Shown here: positions 1 through 11,525 of the stretch, piece after piece
How positions within the stretch are numbered: the first letter of the stretch is position 1
Layout: the number at the start of each line of letters is the position of its first letter
Assembly (NCBI GenBank): GCA_000969725.1
Contig: JXSR01S048191.1
DNA: 26,687 nucleotides
Source: Ophiothrix spiculata
Taxonomy: Eukaryota; Echinodermata; Ophiuroidea; Amphilepidida; Ophiotrichidae
Strand: one strand, 5' to 3'
Made by a program: the position numbers and the translations under genes
Notes under the pieces: generated by a model
The model's input: the letters and a program-made list of their open reading frames with translations, nothing else
Told to the model about the DNA's origin: nothing
Database searches by the model: none

Positions 1-638
1 TTAGGTGAATATTTTTATGAGGTATTAAATTAAATTTACAATGGATTGCTAAATTTTCAAAAAAAATGTTATTCTTTGTACCAGTACTAATGATAATTTA
101 ATCATGAGCTGATAAAAAGAACAGATATGAAACAATAATGTAAATTAAATTTCCATTAATTATACTTCAGCATGGTAGATTTTATGCCAGAGAAATTTAG
201 GCAAGTAAGCTTACTGTTAAGCTTTCATCTAGCATGAAATCTACCAAGCTACAAATGAAGCTCTTTGATGTAAAAAACATCAGCTTAAAATTTAAAATTC
301 AGATTTATTACGGGAACATTTTTAAGAGTATCAATGCATAAGATTCTTAGTGATTTGAATTAAATTGCCTTAATAAAGCATCCTATATACTTGGTTTGGT
401 ACAAAGTTTTCTGCTCTTGTCCAAAGTGGTATTTGTAATTGTGAAGGTGCATAAAAAGAGAAAACTAACATAATGTATATCATACAAAATGGCTGATACT
501 ATATAAATGTTACTGGCGTTGGTAAGCGTATAAAGCTCAAGACAAAAGGTAATGCAATGCCAATAATTTTTACCGCAAAAGACACAGCACAGGGTTAGAA
601 CTTTACGAGAACCATTGTTAAAATTTCCCTTGTCAATA
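1..638. other. AT-rich intergenic stretch, no feature seen
   Basis: No open frame with coding character and no clear inverted repeat on either strand before the TTAA element that starts at 639. Confidence 0.6.
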
Positions 639-980
639 TTAAAGGAGCATGGTCCGATTGGTCCAACTTTTTTTCAAACTTTTCAAGATTTTGGTACCAA
701 AATACTAAAATATTGCTCATATTTTTCTCATAACCTCTGTGAAATTTTTCAGATTAGTTATGTTCCGTTTTGGAGATATATATGAAAATGTGTCTAATTA
801 TCGCAACCACAATTAATCTTACACAGTAGCAAATAGCCAGCTCCAAAACACAAAATTTGCCATAAAATGTAAACGGTTTGACCGATTCAGCTGAAATTTG
901 GAACTAAAAACCTCTTTAGTGGTCATCTTTCATATGACACTGAAAACAAAATTTTGAAAAATTAGACCAAGCTTCTTTAA
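639..980. mobile_element. TTAA-bounded MITE, family A, copy 1 (full)
   Basis: Starts TTAAAGGAGCATGGTCC and ends GACCAAGCTTCTTTAA, which are inverted repeats, with TTAA at each end as in piggyBac-type insertions. Length 342 bp with no coding capacity. The interior (TTTTTCAAACTTTT, TTTGACCGATTCAGCTGAAA) recurs at 3570-4154, 13674-14007 and 18417-18753. Confidence 0.8.
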
Positions 981-1967
981 GTTTTTTCATGTAATGTTAT
1001 ATTGGGATTTTTAGGTATCCTAATTGGTTGAAGATTTACCGGTAAACCCATGCAAAATGGACATATCAGGGCAATACAATACATAATTAGTATGTTTTCA
1101 TTTGTCAGCCGGGAGATAATTAATTGACCTTAACGTGTACCAAGAAAATGTGTGTTCATGCAAAGTATGTCGCATATTTAGTATGCTTTTATCTGCATAT
1201 GATACAAAATGTAGTCAAAAAGGAATTAAACTAAGGAGTGTAAATCCAGGTGAATGTGCATCTCCGTAAGTCGTTTTGCAGAAGACTGTGGCTACACGGG
1301 CGTCAGATCCGGATCTGCTGTACAGCACACTGTGTACATGCGTATCAGATCCTGATCTCGGAGATGCGCATGCATCTGGATCTGCGCTCCTTGTAGATTA
1401 CCCCAATATGAAAAAATATACTTTTGCGTAAACTTGGTAATACATCCTTTATTTTCACATTTCAATGGCACTTTTGTGGGAACCAAAACTGGTTTAAAAA
1501 ATACATCAATTTTTGCATTCAGATCATCCAATGAAGAAAAATAATGAAAAGTAGCTTTAAAAAGATAGTGGATCTTGACACTAAGTTGTAGGTGTCAGGT
1601 ATCAAAACTTTGTCTTTCTTTGTTGGTGGTGATAAAACTAGATTATTTTTCCACCAGTTGCACATGTACTGTTTAAAAAGAGGATTTTTTTCATTTGTAT
1701 ATTTTTATGACTACTAAGTAGATCAAAAAAATATCTTTTAACTTTGTTTAAAGATATATCTCGGACTTCATATTATATACATATGTATCTCAAAAAGTAC
1801 TTTAAACTCAAAAGTCCAAGGGCATCTTTGCATCTAATCAGGGATCAAGATATACTTTGTACATTTGTTTTCATGTTATTTATTTCAACAACTGTGCAGT
1901 TTTCTTTCTAGTGCAGCGGAGCCTACTCTGGCAAGGATATTGTTTATAATCGATACCAAAACTCAAA
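981..1967. other. Intergenic stretch with a GATCCGGATCTG-like cluster
   Basis: No gene supported. Between about 1300 and 1390 short repeats around AGATCCGGATCTG and ATCAGATCCTGATCTC form small overlapping palindromes. The remainder is ordinary AT-rich sequence. Confidence 0.5.
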
Positions 1968-2449
1968 TTAAAGGGGCATTGGACAAGTTCAGCATCATCT
2001 CCAAATTTTTCCCCATGCTTTTTGAGATTTTTGCATCATTTGAAGTATCAGCAGTAATAATGAGAGTATGCAAAGTTTCAAAGTCAAATTCAAACCCTTT
2101 ATATCAAAATGGTTAGATATTCTTTTATTTCTAATTATCGTTGTCGACAACGATAAATACTGCCCTCTATAGTTGAATTTTTAAAATTGGCCTTTTTGGG
2201 AGATCTAATGCAATATTCAAACTTCTTTTGATTTCTGCAATCTATGATGTGAACGGAATGTTTTACAAACAAATCTTTATATATAGCTTCAATAAATACA
2301 TTTAGAGAATAGCCTCATACCCAAGATCAAAAACAAAATAAAATTGAAATTTTTGACTTTCTTAAGGTTTTGATCAAAATGTTCCCGATATTTATTAATT
2401 AAGTGTTATTGTCTAGCATGTGAAGAAATTTTGTCCAATGCCCCTTTAA
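1968..2449. mobile_element. TTAA-bounded element, family B
   Basis: Perfect 19-bp terminal inverted repeats TTAAAGGGGCATTGGACAA, with TTAA outermost at 1968-1971 and 2446-2449. Length 482 bp, no transposase. Ends resemble those of family A, suggesting the same kind of mobilising enzyme. A 22-bp perfect palindrome lies inside at 2135-2156. Confidence 0.8.
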
Positions 2450-2621
2450 TAATCTCATAGTTTTGTGAAGTCTATACTAGTATCTTACTTTTGTATGAGC
2501 CCTACAAAATAATTTGTCATGTGAGTGCAAGAAAGTCGTATCTGCAATGGCTGCCCTAAAGTTATATTTATTTAATACCTTGTCACAAGAATGTGAAAAT
2601 CCCTCAAATTTGCAATGTCTT

Positions 2622-3016
2622 GTCTCAGTGGTTCTTGAAATGGTTCTTCAGGTGACACCGTCCCCTGAAGAACCATTTCAAAATCCACTGACCCGAGACT
2701 GGAGATTATTAGGGATGGTATTGGCAAGCATTTGCATTGTCGACAAAGCCCCCAAAATCAGGGTTGGCTCTTTGCCGGTTAAAACCAGTTTTTGCCGGCA
2801 GCGACAAAACTAGTTTTAGCCAGTTAAAAGCCAACCCTGATGTCAGTGACTCTTAACATTATTCATGTGACACTGTCACCTGAAGAACCATTTCAAGAGC
2901 CACTGACATCAGGGTTGGCTTTAGCTGGCTAAAACAAGTTTTTGCCGGAAGCGGCAAAAACTAGTTTTAGCCGGAAGCGGCAAAAACTAGTTTTAGCCGG
3001 GAAAAAGCCAACCCTG
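2622..3016. repeat. Cluster of hairpins with duplicated arms
   Basis: Three palindromic units: 2622-2699 (arms around TTGAAATGGTTCTTCAGG), 2758-2840 and 2909-3016 (both start TCAGGGTTGGCT and end AGCCAACCCTG, with internal TTTTGCCGG and AAAACTAGTTTTAGCCGG). The right arm of the first is repeated at 2871-2912 beside the third unit, so a hairpin and neighbour were duplicated together. TTGTCGACAA motifs flank the cluster on both sides (near 2739 and 3144). Confidence 0.65.
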
Positions 3017-3569
3017 CCCAAAATCCAGCGACCGACGTTGACACTGTCGACAATAAGTTTTGTCAATGCAATCAAGAGGATTGAAATTATAACTTCCTTC
3101 GACAAATAAACAGGCGTGTCGACATCAAGTGAAATTGGTTTTGTCGACAAAAGGCTTGTCGATACCAGCCTTAGAGATTATACAGTGTGCAATCCAAATT
3201 TATGACAAATGGCAGCTATTGCTGATACGACTTTCTTGCACTCGCTCGACGAAATATGCCATGATGTTAGATATTGTTATGAAACATCATTTTCTTCCGA
3301 GTAGAAACACGCTTTTCGTTAATCACATGCTTTTCGTTATTCACACATTTTTCATTAATTACACATTACATAATTCAACAACATTTGTGCCAGCTTCTCC
3401 ACAGTACAATTATCTCATAGGTGCTATATAATATATGTTGTGTACTAAATAGAACTCTAGGTTCAGGGTCTATGTTCAGATTGGTTAATGGAGTAGATTT
3501 TATTCTATCACAATTTCTGGGTGTCAATGCGCCGAAAGTGCAAAATTTGGTGCAAAAACTGCTAGGAGT

Positions 3570-4154
3570 GCCGCTGGTATAAGCGATTCTGAAATACAAA
3601 ATTGCCCATGAAATCAAAAAGTTTTGACCGATTCAGCTTAAATTTGAAACTTACATCTCCTTAGTGGTTATCTTTCATATGACACTTCTAAATTTTGAAA
3701 AATTGAATATGTCAGAATAAGAACATCCCAACTCCAATAGCTCCCTTCTGTTAAGTTATGTAAAATATAAATACATATAAATCTCTGAAAATGCTTTCAA
3801 ATCACTAGAAAGCATTTCCATGTCTTTATCCCAATCATAGTGTCACATTTGACCTTGTAGTTGACTTTGTTAGATAATTTTCCCAGCATATAGTTGCAGA
3901 GGGGAGCTCATCGAGTTGGGATGTTCTTGTAATGGCTGTTTAAATATAGCAACTATGTACTATAACAATTATCTACAAGGTCAAATGTGACAATATGATT
4001 AGGATATTGACATGGAAATGCTATTTTTAGTGATGTGAAAGCATTTTTAGAAATTTGTATGCATTTATATTTTATAAATATAATTAACAGAAGGCAGCTC
4101 ATGGAGTTGGGATGTTCTTATTCTTACGTATTCAATTAGACCAAGCTCCTTTAA
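3570..4154. mobile_element. TTAA MITE family A, copy 2, 5'-truncated and interrupted
   Basis: The 3' part of family A (TTTTGACCGATTCAGC at about 3625 through GACCAAGCTCCTTTAA ending 4154) is present. The 5' end is missing and the element is split by a foreign insertion at 3705-4133, which is therefore younger. Confidence 0.75.
3705..4133. mobile_element. Nested foldback element with AATT flanks
   Basis: Ends are inverted repeats of about 40 bp (GAATATGTCAGAATAAGAAC at left, complement of GAATACGTAAGAATAAGAAC at right). AATT stands at 3701-3704 and 4134-4137 as a possible 4-bp target duplication. A long internal inverted repeat (TCACATTTGACCTTGTAG and its complement near 3970) and a third copy of the end motif near 3905-3933 suggest a composite of two smaller units. 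Confidence 0.75.
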
Positions 4155-4412
4155 AGTAACTGAACATCTGTTTGGGACAAAACAGAACCAATCCTTAAAT
4201 TGGCATAATCAAAACATTAGCACAAAATTGAATATTTAAAAAGGAATGCTTTTATGCCCAAGTTTACGCCATTCTTAAAAACCAATCACCATGAGAAAAA
4301 TTCTGAATGAAAAGGTAATCATTAAAATGCAATGGCTAGAAGGAGGGCATGAATATTAATAACATATGACGTCACTGATATATCGGGATTATAAATATAA
4401 TCATAAGCTTTA

Positions 4413-4570
4413 TTAGGGTTAGGGTTAGGGTAGGGTTAGGGCATGTTTAGGGTCGGATCATGATTAGTGAGTTAGGGTCGGGTGGCCAGTAACTGAGTTA
4501 GGGTCGGGTCCCCTTTTTCGATTTAGGGTCGGGTTCCTCGGTTACTGAGTTAGAGTCGGGTCCCCGCCGG
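4413..4570. repeat. Interstitial telomere-like TTAGGG tract with GTCGGGT variants
   Basis: Several TTAGGG units (4413-4440) decay into longer units of the form GAGTTAGGGTCGGGTCCCC up to about 4570. It is not a chromosome end, since sequence continues normally. A reverse-orientation relative is at 17620-17735, and fragments of a neighbouring repeat at 4588-4660 recur reversed at 19160-19250. Confidence 0.7.
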
Positions 4571-5264
4571 TGATTGCCTAAAATACGAAGGGACCAGACA
4601 ATAATTCCAACACAGTAGCCTATGGCGAATTTCAAAATGCTGAAAAGCTTGTAACTTGAAAACGAATGGTCGGAATTAAGTGAAATTTTTAGTTTATGTT
4701 GGACTCTTCTTTTTATTTAGCTAGAAAAAAGGCAAGGTTTTTGTCACATCAAAATCATCAATTGCACGTTTAACTCTTTCAGACCTGCAAGCACTTGATA
4801 CGAAAAGGTATATTATAGGGCCATCATCAATTTGTCTTAAAAAATAATTCTTTGATATACGACTATAAGCTATCATAAGTGAGGGGGCGAACAAATATGA
4901 CGGATTGTGAAAATTGTATTCCTGAGTGAAAGAGTTAAGCTTGTCAGGGGCACAATTCTTATTTTTTTGTTTATTTCCTGTTTCTTTTTCTATCAAATAG
5001 ACTGTATTTGTATATACCATAAATCATACATGTAAAAACTTTGTATACAGTAGTCTTCAGTTTTCAGTTTGTACAGAATTTAAATTTTGATTATACCTGG
5101 TATATAATGAATGTGCATATTTAGGCTGTTTTCTGCCTCAAGAAGTACTGCAGAGAATTAAATTAATAAATAAAATATTGCTAAAACTGTGTATAGTGGG
5201 TTTTTATATTTATGTCACTTTTTTAAAAGTTTTAAAAGTACGCCAACTGTTCATTTTGTTCCGA
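4571..5264. other. Intergenic, dispersed-repeat fragment then AT-rich sequence
   Basis: The segment 4588-4660 matches 19160-19250 in reverse orientation (shared ACACAGTAG and AAAAGCTTGTAACTTGAA). No gene signal after it. Confidence 0.5.
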
Positions 5265-5727
5265 GAGGTTATATGAGTGGTGCTCAGGCAAAATGAGCGG
5301 AAAGTTGCGATTAAAGATTTTGAATAAATGGCTGCTGAAGTAATGTGAAAAGATCAAATTTTGTTTTTTTACATAAAACGCATTAATACATAAGTGTGAA
5401 ATTATACCTTTCGTTTTGAAGGTCAATTATGCCGGGAAGTGCAATTATTCACGGGTAATTGGTCGTGTTTTGCAATCATACACTACAGTAATCAGCAGGT
5501 AATCAGTAACTTTAAAATCGATTTGCAACAATTTTTTACTTCCACATTTTGAGTGGACTTCCTTGTATTTCGATCTCTAAATGAAGATTGTAGGAAAAAA
5601 GTATGACATATTATATATCATTCAAAAGCTGAGGGTAATAGAATTAAAATATGTCATTAACTCAAAATTATTTGAAAATCACAACTTTCCGCTCATTTTG
5701 ACAGAGCACCACTCATGCATTACCTCA
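5265..5727. repeat. Inverted repeat pair
   Basis: Arms ATGAGTGGTGCTC and AAAATGAGCGGAAAGTTG near 5273-5318 recur reversed near 5675-5718, about 360 bp apart. The central part differs between strands, so this is a degenerate foldback element. Directly after it, 5757-5800 holds two copies of an AATTTGGTATCATACTAT unit. Confidence 0.55.
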
Positions 5728-5919
5728 TCAATTCAAAAGAAATTTAACATTATGATACCAAATTGGTATCATACTATAATTTGGTATCATACTATAATTT
5801 AAAAAGTCTACTCTCTTATGATGAAAAAATATAATTGTAATATTTTCAGCTTTTAAGTTGAGAAATATTGACAGTAGAATAAGTTAGGCCATATTACTTG
5901 ACTTAGGCTTGACATCCAA

Positions 5920-6260
5920 AGACATTCGCTCGCCTGAGAGACATTTGCTAGCAATGGTTGTTCAGACTTTTTTGCTCAACAGACCTTTTCAAAACATGAC
6001 TATCCGAGAATTTCCGAAGCTGATTTTACACTTTCCGGCAATTGTCGAAAGAAAAAGTGACTCTTCAACACAATAACCAGAATTTTAAGTTCGCGTTCTC
6101 ATTAATAGGTTGCGTACGAATTCGAACTTGGAATTAGCGTCAGCACTACAGAGTCACTTTCAGTTTAATCGCCCTGATGCAACTTCAAATCTTAAGCTTA
6201 ATCAGCGCAGATCAGCCGATTTCAAATGGAAATTTCACTCTTTATGTCGGTGAGCTTATG
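5920..6260. promoter_or_regulatory. CpG-enriched unique segment
   Basis: About twenty CpG dinucleotides occur in roughly 340 bp (for example TGCGTACGAATTCGAAC near 6113), against very few in neighbouring sequence. No coding frame or known promoter box is convincing. It could be an unmethylated regulatory element or an old promoter. Confidence 0.25.
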
Positions 6261-6864
6261 GTACCATCGGCCAAAAGTTATTCAGAATGAGTTTATCTAA
6301 TATTGTATGGGTCTGGTTCTATTTATTTTTCACTTTTATTGCACTGAAATGCGAGTGATTTTTCGGATTTTTGTTGTTGACAAAATCGTGCATACTAATG
6401 AGCTTACACATGATTGGTTGAAAAAATGGCCATGTGATCAATGTTCCGGAGATTTCTGAATGGATTTTGAAAATGTCTACTGGAGTGTGTATGTTGCCTA
6501 CTATCCACAAATATTGTAAAACTTAATGAGAGCAAATATTTCTTCTCGTCAGAGCAAAGTGTTTTTGGGAGATGTTGGAGGTTAAAAGTGTAAGCAAATG
6601 TCTGGATGTGCATGAAGCTCGATTTTTATTGCTCACCAAAGTTATCTGTAGCTGTTATCTCTGATAAAAATTCAATGTTGGACATTTTTGTCCTGTCATT
6701 TATCCAAGCACCAAACAGTTTCTGCAAGGAGGATGAATAGTTTGGTAATTTATAACAAACGACAACCTTGTGGAGAAGTTCCCCCACTCAGCTTTAAATC
6801 AGCTCTTTGATTGACATCCAAACAAGGAAATAGATATGGATTTCTGTAAATCTACCTCAATTCA
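6261..6864. other. Intergenic stretch, nothing convincing seen
   Basis: Short minus-strand frames here have no recognisable motifs and low-complexity composition. No repeat arms were identified. Confidence 0.5.
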
Positions 6865-7051
6865 TGACTTGGAATTAGAGAATAAAAAATACAATTTATT
6901 GTTTTCCTGTCATCTATTATCTCATAATGTATGTACTTTGAGTAACGTCCATTACGAATAAATAATGTACGCCCAAAGTCGCCCATCCATTATGAGACGA
7001 TAGATGACAGGCAAAACAAAAAATTATATCTTTTATTCTCATTCTTAGTCA
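6865..7051. repeat. Hairpin MITE-like element, 187 bp
   Basis: Arms run from TGACTTGGAATTAGAGAATA to a reversed TGACTAAGAATGAGAATAAA and include TCCTGTCATCTAT and TCTCATAATG, with about 45 bp between the arms. Imperfect but continuous pairing. Confidence 0.65.
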
Positions 7052-8011
7052 CAGATTTGAGTGATTTGTAAACCAAGAAATTTATTGCAAAAAAAACAAC
7101 AACCCAATAAACATCTTTGGAAAAATGTATACACCCCTATTCAAACATGAACTATTCTAAATCCAACAAAGCTGTTCTTGTCGGATGTATGCTCATATGT
7201 CGGATATATGCGCCGTGATTTTCAACGAGCGACTCCACTGCGTTTGATGCTGAACGTATTGTCATATTATGGATAGCCAAAATTTCTTATAGGTAGTAAA
7301 ATCACACTCAGTGACTAAGAATATATGTCAGTGTATTCCATAGACCATTAAAATTGACATACAAAATAGCTCATGTGAACAGAGCTAAATTGTCTTATTA
7401 TTTTGAACGAAGTTGAGCAATATACAGGTTTTTAAATCTGAACACATGTTATCTTCTATAAAAAAAATAGAACCTTGAGTAATATGCACTTAAAGTGACC
7501 CAGATAAAAAAATCCCCTACAATTCAAATTGATGGGCACACGGATTATTATTTTTCACTGCACAGTGAAGTGCTGTGTTAACTTTACACAAGCAGCTTTT
7601 GTAATTGGTCCCCATTTTGGCCAAAAAATGTAAATCTGTATGTTCAAAAGAGGTTTAGGGGTTGGACCTGGTTTAAAGTTAGTCCTAGTTTAAGTCAAAT
7701 TTTGAATCACAGCTAAATATATTTTCCTTGACCAATATTGTCAACTTGTTTTGTAAAAGGTATAGTTTAATCTTTAATTTTAAAAGTTGTTGTATTTCAA
7801 AAATGCTACCAGTACCAAAGGTCCTTTTATGGCAGTACTAATTTTGACTTGGACCCTCTCAGGTCTAAATTTTAAACCTAGTTTGGTCAAACAGAACTAA
7901 GGCTCTTTAAAAAAAGTAGATTTCCATTTATTTTATCTAAAATATCAAGGATGATTTCAGACTAGCCCGTCACTTTTCTAGGGGGCACTTATTATAGATT
8001 AATGAATGCGC
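7052..8011. other. Intergenic stretch, no gene seen
   Basis: AT-rich unique sequence without convincing frames or repeat ends. Confidence 0.5.
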
Positions 8012-8150
8012 ATGAAATGAGACAAAATCAATGCACGCGCGGTCAATTTTGATGCGTCCAATTCACAAGGCCCGTAGCCTAGGGGCCGAGTGCATTGGAC
8101 AGCAAACAAAATTTAGTGCAAGTGCATTGATTTTGTCTCATTTTACAAGA
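8012..8150. repeat. Inverted repeat with GC-rich loop
   Basis: TGAGACAAAATCAATGCAC near 8018-8036 recurs reversed as GTGCATTGATTTTGTCTCA near 8122-8140. The loop is CpG-rich. CpG-rich sequence with further short inverted repeats (CACTCCGCGT, ACGCGGAGTG) continues to about 8415. Confidence 0.6.
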
Positions 8151-8415
8151 ATGGAATGCAAATTTTTTAATCTAATTCATACACGACAGAAAAATAATAT
8201 TGTATCTTTTGTGAAAAGAAATAAGGCCTTGAATATGACCATCAAAATCCAAAACGTCTATAAACCCGACAAAAACAATGAAACATTCATACGCACCAAA
8301 CGCCCGCCACGCAAACCGCAACAAGCTCAGTGCATTCTTCTGAAGATCCACTGCACTCCGCGTACTTTATATTCCTGCGTTCTGATTGGCTAGGCGACAC
8401 GCGGAGTGTATGAAT

Positions 8416-9669
8416 ACTAGTCTTATACTATCAGAATGACTTCATGGAAGGACATGTTGCATTATTTATCATGGTTCACATTGTTTTGTTTTTTTGCCCT
8501 TGAAGGGTTTAATAAAATTATGGTATAATATAATGCAAAGATGTGTGTCATGGATCTCGCCGGAAGTCGAAGGATGATGATGATGATAATATAATATACG
8601 TATGATTAGTTTTGTGTCTTTTGTTTATGGCTCATTATTGGTAAGTTATTATCCATTTGTAAAATCACTGCTCAGAGTGGTTAATTGAATACAACAAAAT
8701 CTTAGACTGTGCTCCTGTCAAACGCCAATGTACTGGACAAAGTTGGTGTTACGGGTTGACCACCCTTTACGTGGTTTAGCCAATAATATTATTAGCAGAA
8801 ATGTGTGTATGTCCATTGATGGTCTATTGATGTGTTACAGTGCCATTAGGGTCAATTTTGAAAAAAAAAGGCATATTATCTATCCCAGGGGTCAAGATCA
8901 AAATTCCAACATTAAAACCCAACCAGCCGTACGTTTTCAGTATCAGGAGTCATTATGGACAAATAAACAATATTTACTCATTCATTTGTTTGAAATCAGC
9001 TTATCATTACACATTGTAATATTTGTTTGTTTGTTCAAGTTGGTACGTAACGGACACATGGGTGTTCATGACAGTCGTAGAATGTCAGGCCTATGCAAAA
9101 ATCACAAGCCTGGACAGTCCATAATGGTATAACACCATGCGTGTCACTCCCAATCCAAGTTAACAAATGGTGTACAATTTTAGGCAAAAAAAAAAATTGT
9201 TGTATTGGAGTAATAAGAAATTTTCAAATAGGGTAGGGCGGGTGGCTTTTTTTTTTGCCTTTAACCATGTTTACCGACACGCTGTAGCTGGGCATGGGGG
9301 CAGCCATTTTGGAGTTGTCAAGGCAAGAAATGGATCTTGACCAACTCCCCTGAAATCACTATATTCAACTCCACAGGTTTATTCCGTCACAGCGAGGAAA
9401 CTTGGTCAAGATCCATCTCGTTGCGTTGTCAAATTGTTGTGTTTACGTTTCCTTTTTCAAAGGAGCACCGCGTGGCATTTCAAGGGAGACTGGACGGTGA
9501 TTTTTAGCAGTTTTTTCCTTTTTCTTTATTTTGTTCTTTTTTTTCTTCATTTGTTCTTTTTCTTTCTTTCCCCCTTTTTTGAAATGTTTAGGGTAGGGTT
9601 TTTTTAGGGTCAGACTGGTTACTCCAATACAACAAAAAAAACTTTGGCCTTACTCGGCTCATTATTATA
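8416..9669. other. Intergenic stretch with a GAT microsatellite and a short inverted repeat
   Basis: A GATGATGATGATGAT tract lies at about 8573-8590. ATGGATCTTGACCAA (about 9331) and its complement TTGGTCAAGATCCAT (about 9402) form a hairpin with a loop of about 57 bp. A 134-codon open frame at 8728-9132 shows no motif, so it is not called. Confidence 0.45.
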
Positions 9670-9964
9670 GGCCTAAAAAAGATTACTTGTTTGGCGTAAC
9701 ATAAAAAAAATAACTAGGGTAGGTGGTCAGGTCTTTTTTTTAGCTTTTGACTTTGAAATTAATACTAAATAACTACGGGGTACACAGATTAATAGAGTAA
9801 CAGTATTTTATGTTCACAACTTTCATTTTTATAACAAACTGGACTTTTAAGTAGCCTGAAAGTGAAACGTGTGAAACACAGAAAAAAAGCCTTAAAAAGG
9901 GTCAAAGGTTGGCACCAAAAATAGAGTCGGTCGGGTTACGCCAAACAAACAATTTTTTAGGCCT
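9670..9964. mobile_element. MITE with GGCCTAAAAAA ends
   Basis: Terminal inverted repeats of nearly 30 bp: GGCCTAAAAAAGATTACTTG and TTTGGCGTAAC at left, and GTTACGCCAAACAAACAATT with TTTTAGGCC at right. Length about 295 bp, non-coding. Confidence 0.7.
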
Positions 9965-11525
9965 TAGCCCTTACTTCATTAGAAAAAAAATGGAAATTCT
10001 AATCACATAATCAATCAATCAATGATACAAGTACTTGCATGATAACATGCATACCCCATGAAGGAGTATGTTTTAAATCAAAAACAAAATACAGTTCTTT
10101 GTAATGTTTTCTGATTAAATTTTCTCAAAAAACAAATTCAAACACAAGTACTTAAATTTCACATCTTGTTCTTTCCATAATTGTTAAAGTATTTTTTGTG
10201 CTAATAATACCATAATTCATAAAGTGCATAATGGCATACAAGTCTTTATGAAAGAATAAAATTTAATGTTTTATTTCTTTTCATAATAGAAATTGTTGAT
10301 CACAATTACTTAAATTTCAGAATATATTGTTGTCTCTAATAAACCCTTTAGACATTGCACTTTTTCAGAACAGTGCACCAATTTGATATGTAATAAGTTT
10401 TAAAATAAGGCAACTTACTGTTATCTGGTCATAATTTAAGTCACAATAACACAGAAGTAATATACTCTATAAAACATTCAAGTATAAAGTGAGCAATCAG
10501 ACTCTGTTACAAGATCCACAGCACATCCCTTGTATTTTACAACATTATGAACTAGGGTTTTCGTGTTGTGTAAGAGACTACGAATAATTGATTAGGATTG
10601 ATAAGACCAAATCACTGCATATTGATATATTTTTTGCATGAATCTTTCATTATTTTGGTATTATTTTTGGCTGATTTTGTTGCTACCACATGGACAAACA
10701 TTGAACATAAGTTCATATGAATATTCAGCAAGATGATTACGTTATTATGATTCGAAAAATAGGGACTACTTTATTTCCAGGAATGGTCATATTGGTTTAT
10801 GTGCGTTAATCGGTTGCTTACTTTATACTTCAAGGTTTATGGAGAAAAGTGAAAGGTTTTGCTTACTCTTCTCCTGCTACTCATGAGTAACCAATTAGCT
10901 AAGTAACATAAGAAAATGCTCTGAAATTGATTTTTTTTAATGCATTGCTTGGGAATTTTAGGCTGCGCTTATTAAAGACAAGCCAGTTTTGCTTTTCATG
11001 ATTGTCAAAAATTATGATTTACTAATCTTACCATTTCCCCATTGAATAATGGCATGTTTTTTATAAAAAAAATATTGCACAAAAGTGAAATAAATATGGA
11101 TAAATTATCAAAGTCCAAGGTTTGTTATAGTGCACATTTTAAATTGCTCAACATACTCATGTTGTTTTATAAATCAAGATTTATATTACAAGCAGCGGAA
11201 TAAAAGCAGAAATCACTATGCTAAATTTTAGAAAATATCCTGAATTTTGCAATTTTTTTACTTTTATTGTTAAAGAAAACTACAAATTTTCTTCAAAATT
11301 CATAAATTTTTTGAAATTAGGGAAATGTAAGACAACAGTTTCTCCTAAAAATAAACATTCATTAAAGAAATATTTGCGAGTAATACAATGTTGTCCAATA
11401 ATACAGGTTACAATGAAACAAATAGCACCATTATTTGATGTTCAGACAATAACAGCTAAATACAATGAAGTTAAGAAAATAAAGCTCATAATTGTGCATA
11501 GTTGCATTAAGATTTATAGCTGTTA
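9965..11525. other. AT-rich intergenic stretch, no feature seen
   Basis: No repeat ends or coding signal. A 102-codon frame at 11218-11526 is rich in Lys, Ile, Phe and Asn as expected by chance in AT-rich DNA. Confidence 0.5.

Noticed and set aside
4413..4442. A chromosome end
   Set aside because: Only a few TTAGGG units occur and normal sequence continues on both sides.
8031..8393. 120-codon plus-strand open frame
   Set aside because: It overlaps an inverted repeat, has no recognisable motif, and mixed basic composition. No splice or promoter context supports it.
8728..9132. 134-codon plus-strand open frame, the second longest in the window
   Set aside because: No domain, signal peptide or repeat pattern is visible. 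A frame of this length is expected occasionally by chance in 26 kb.
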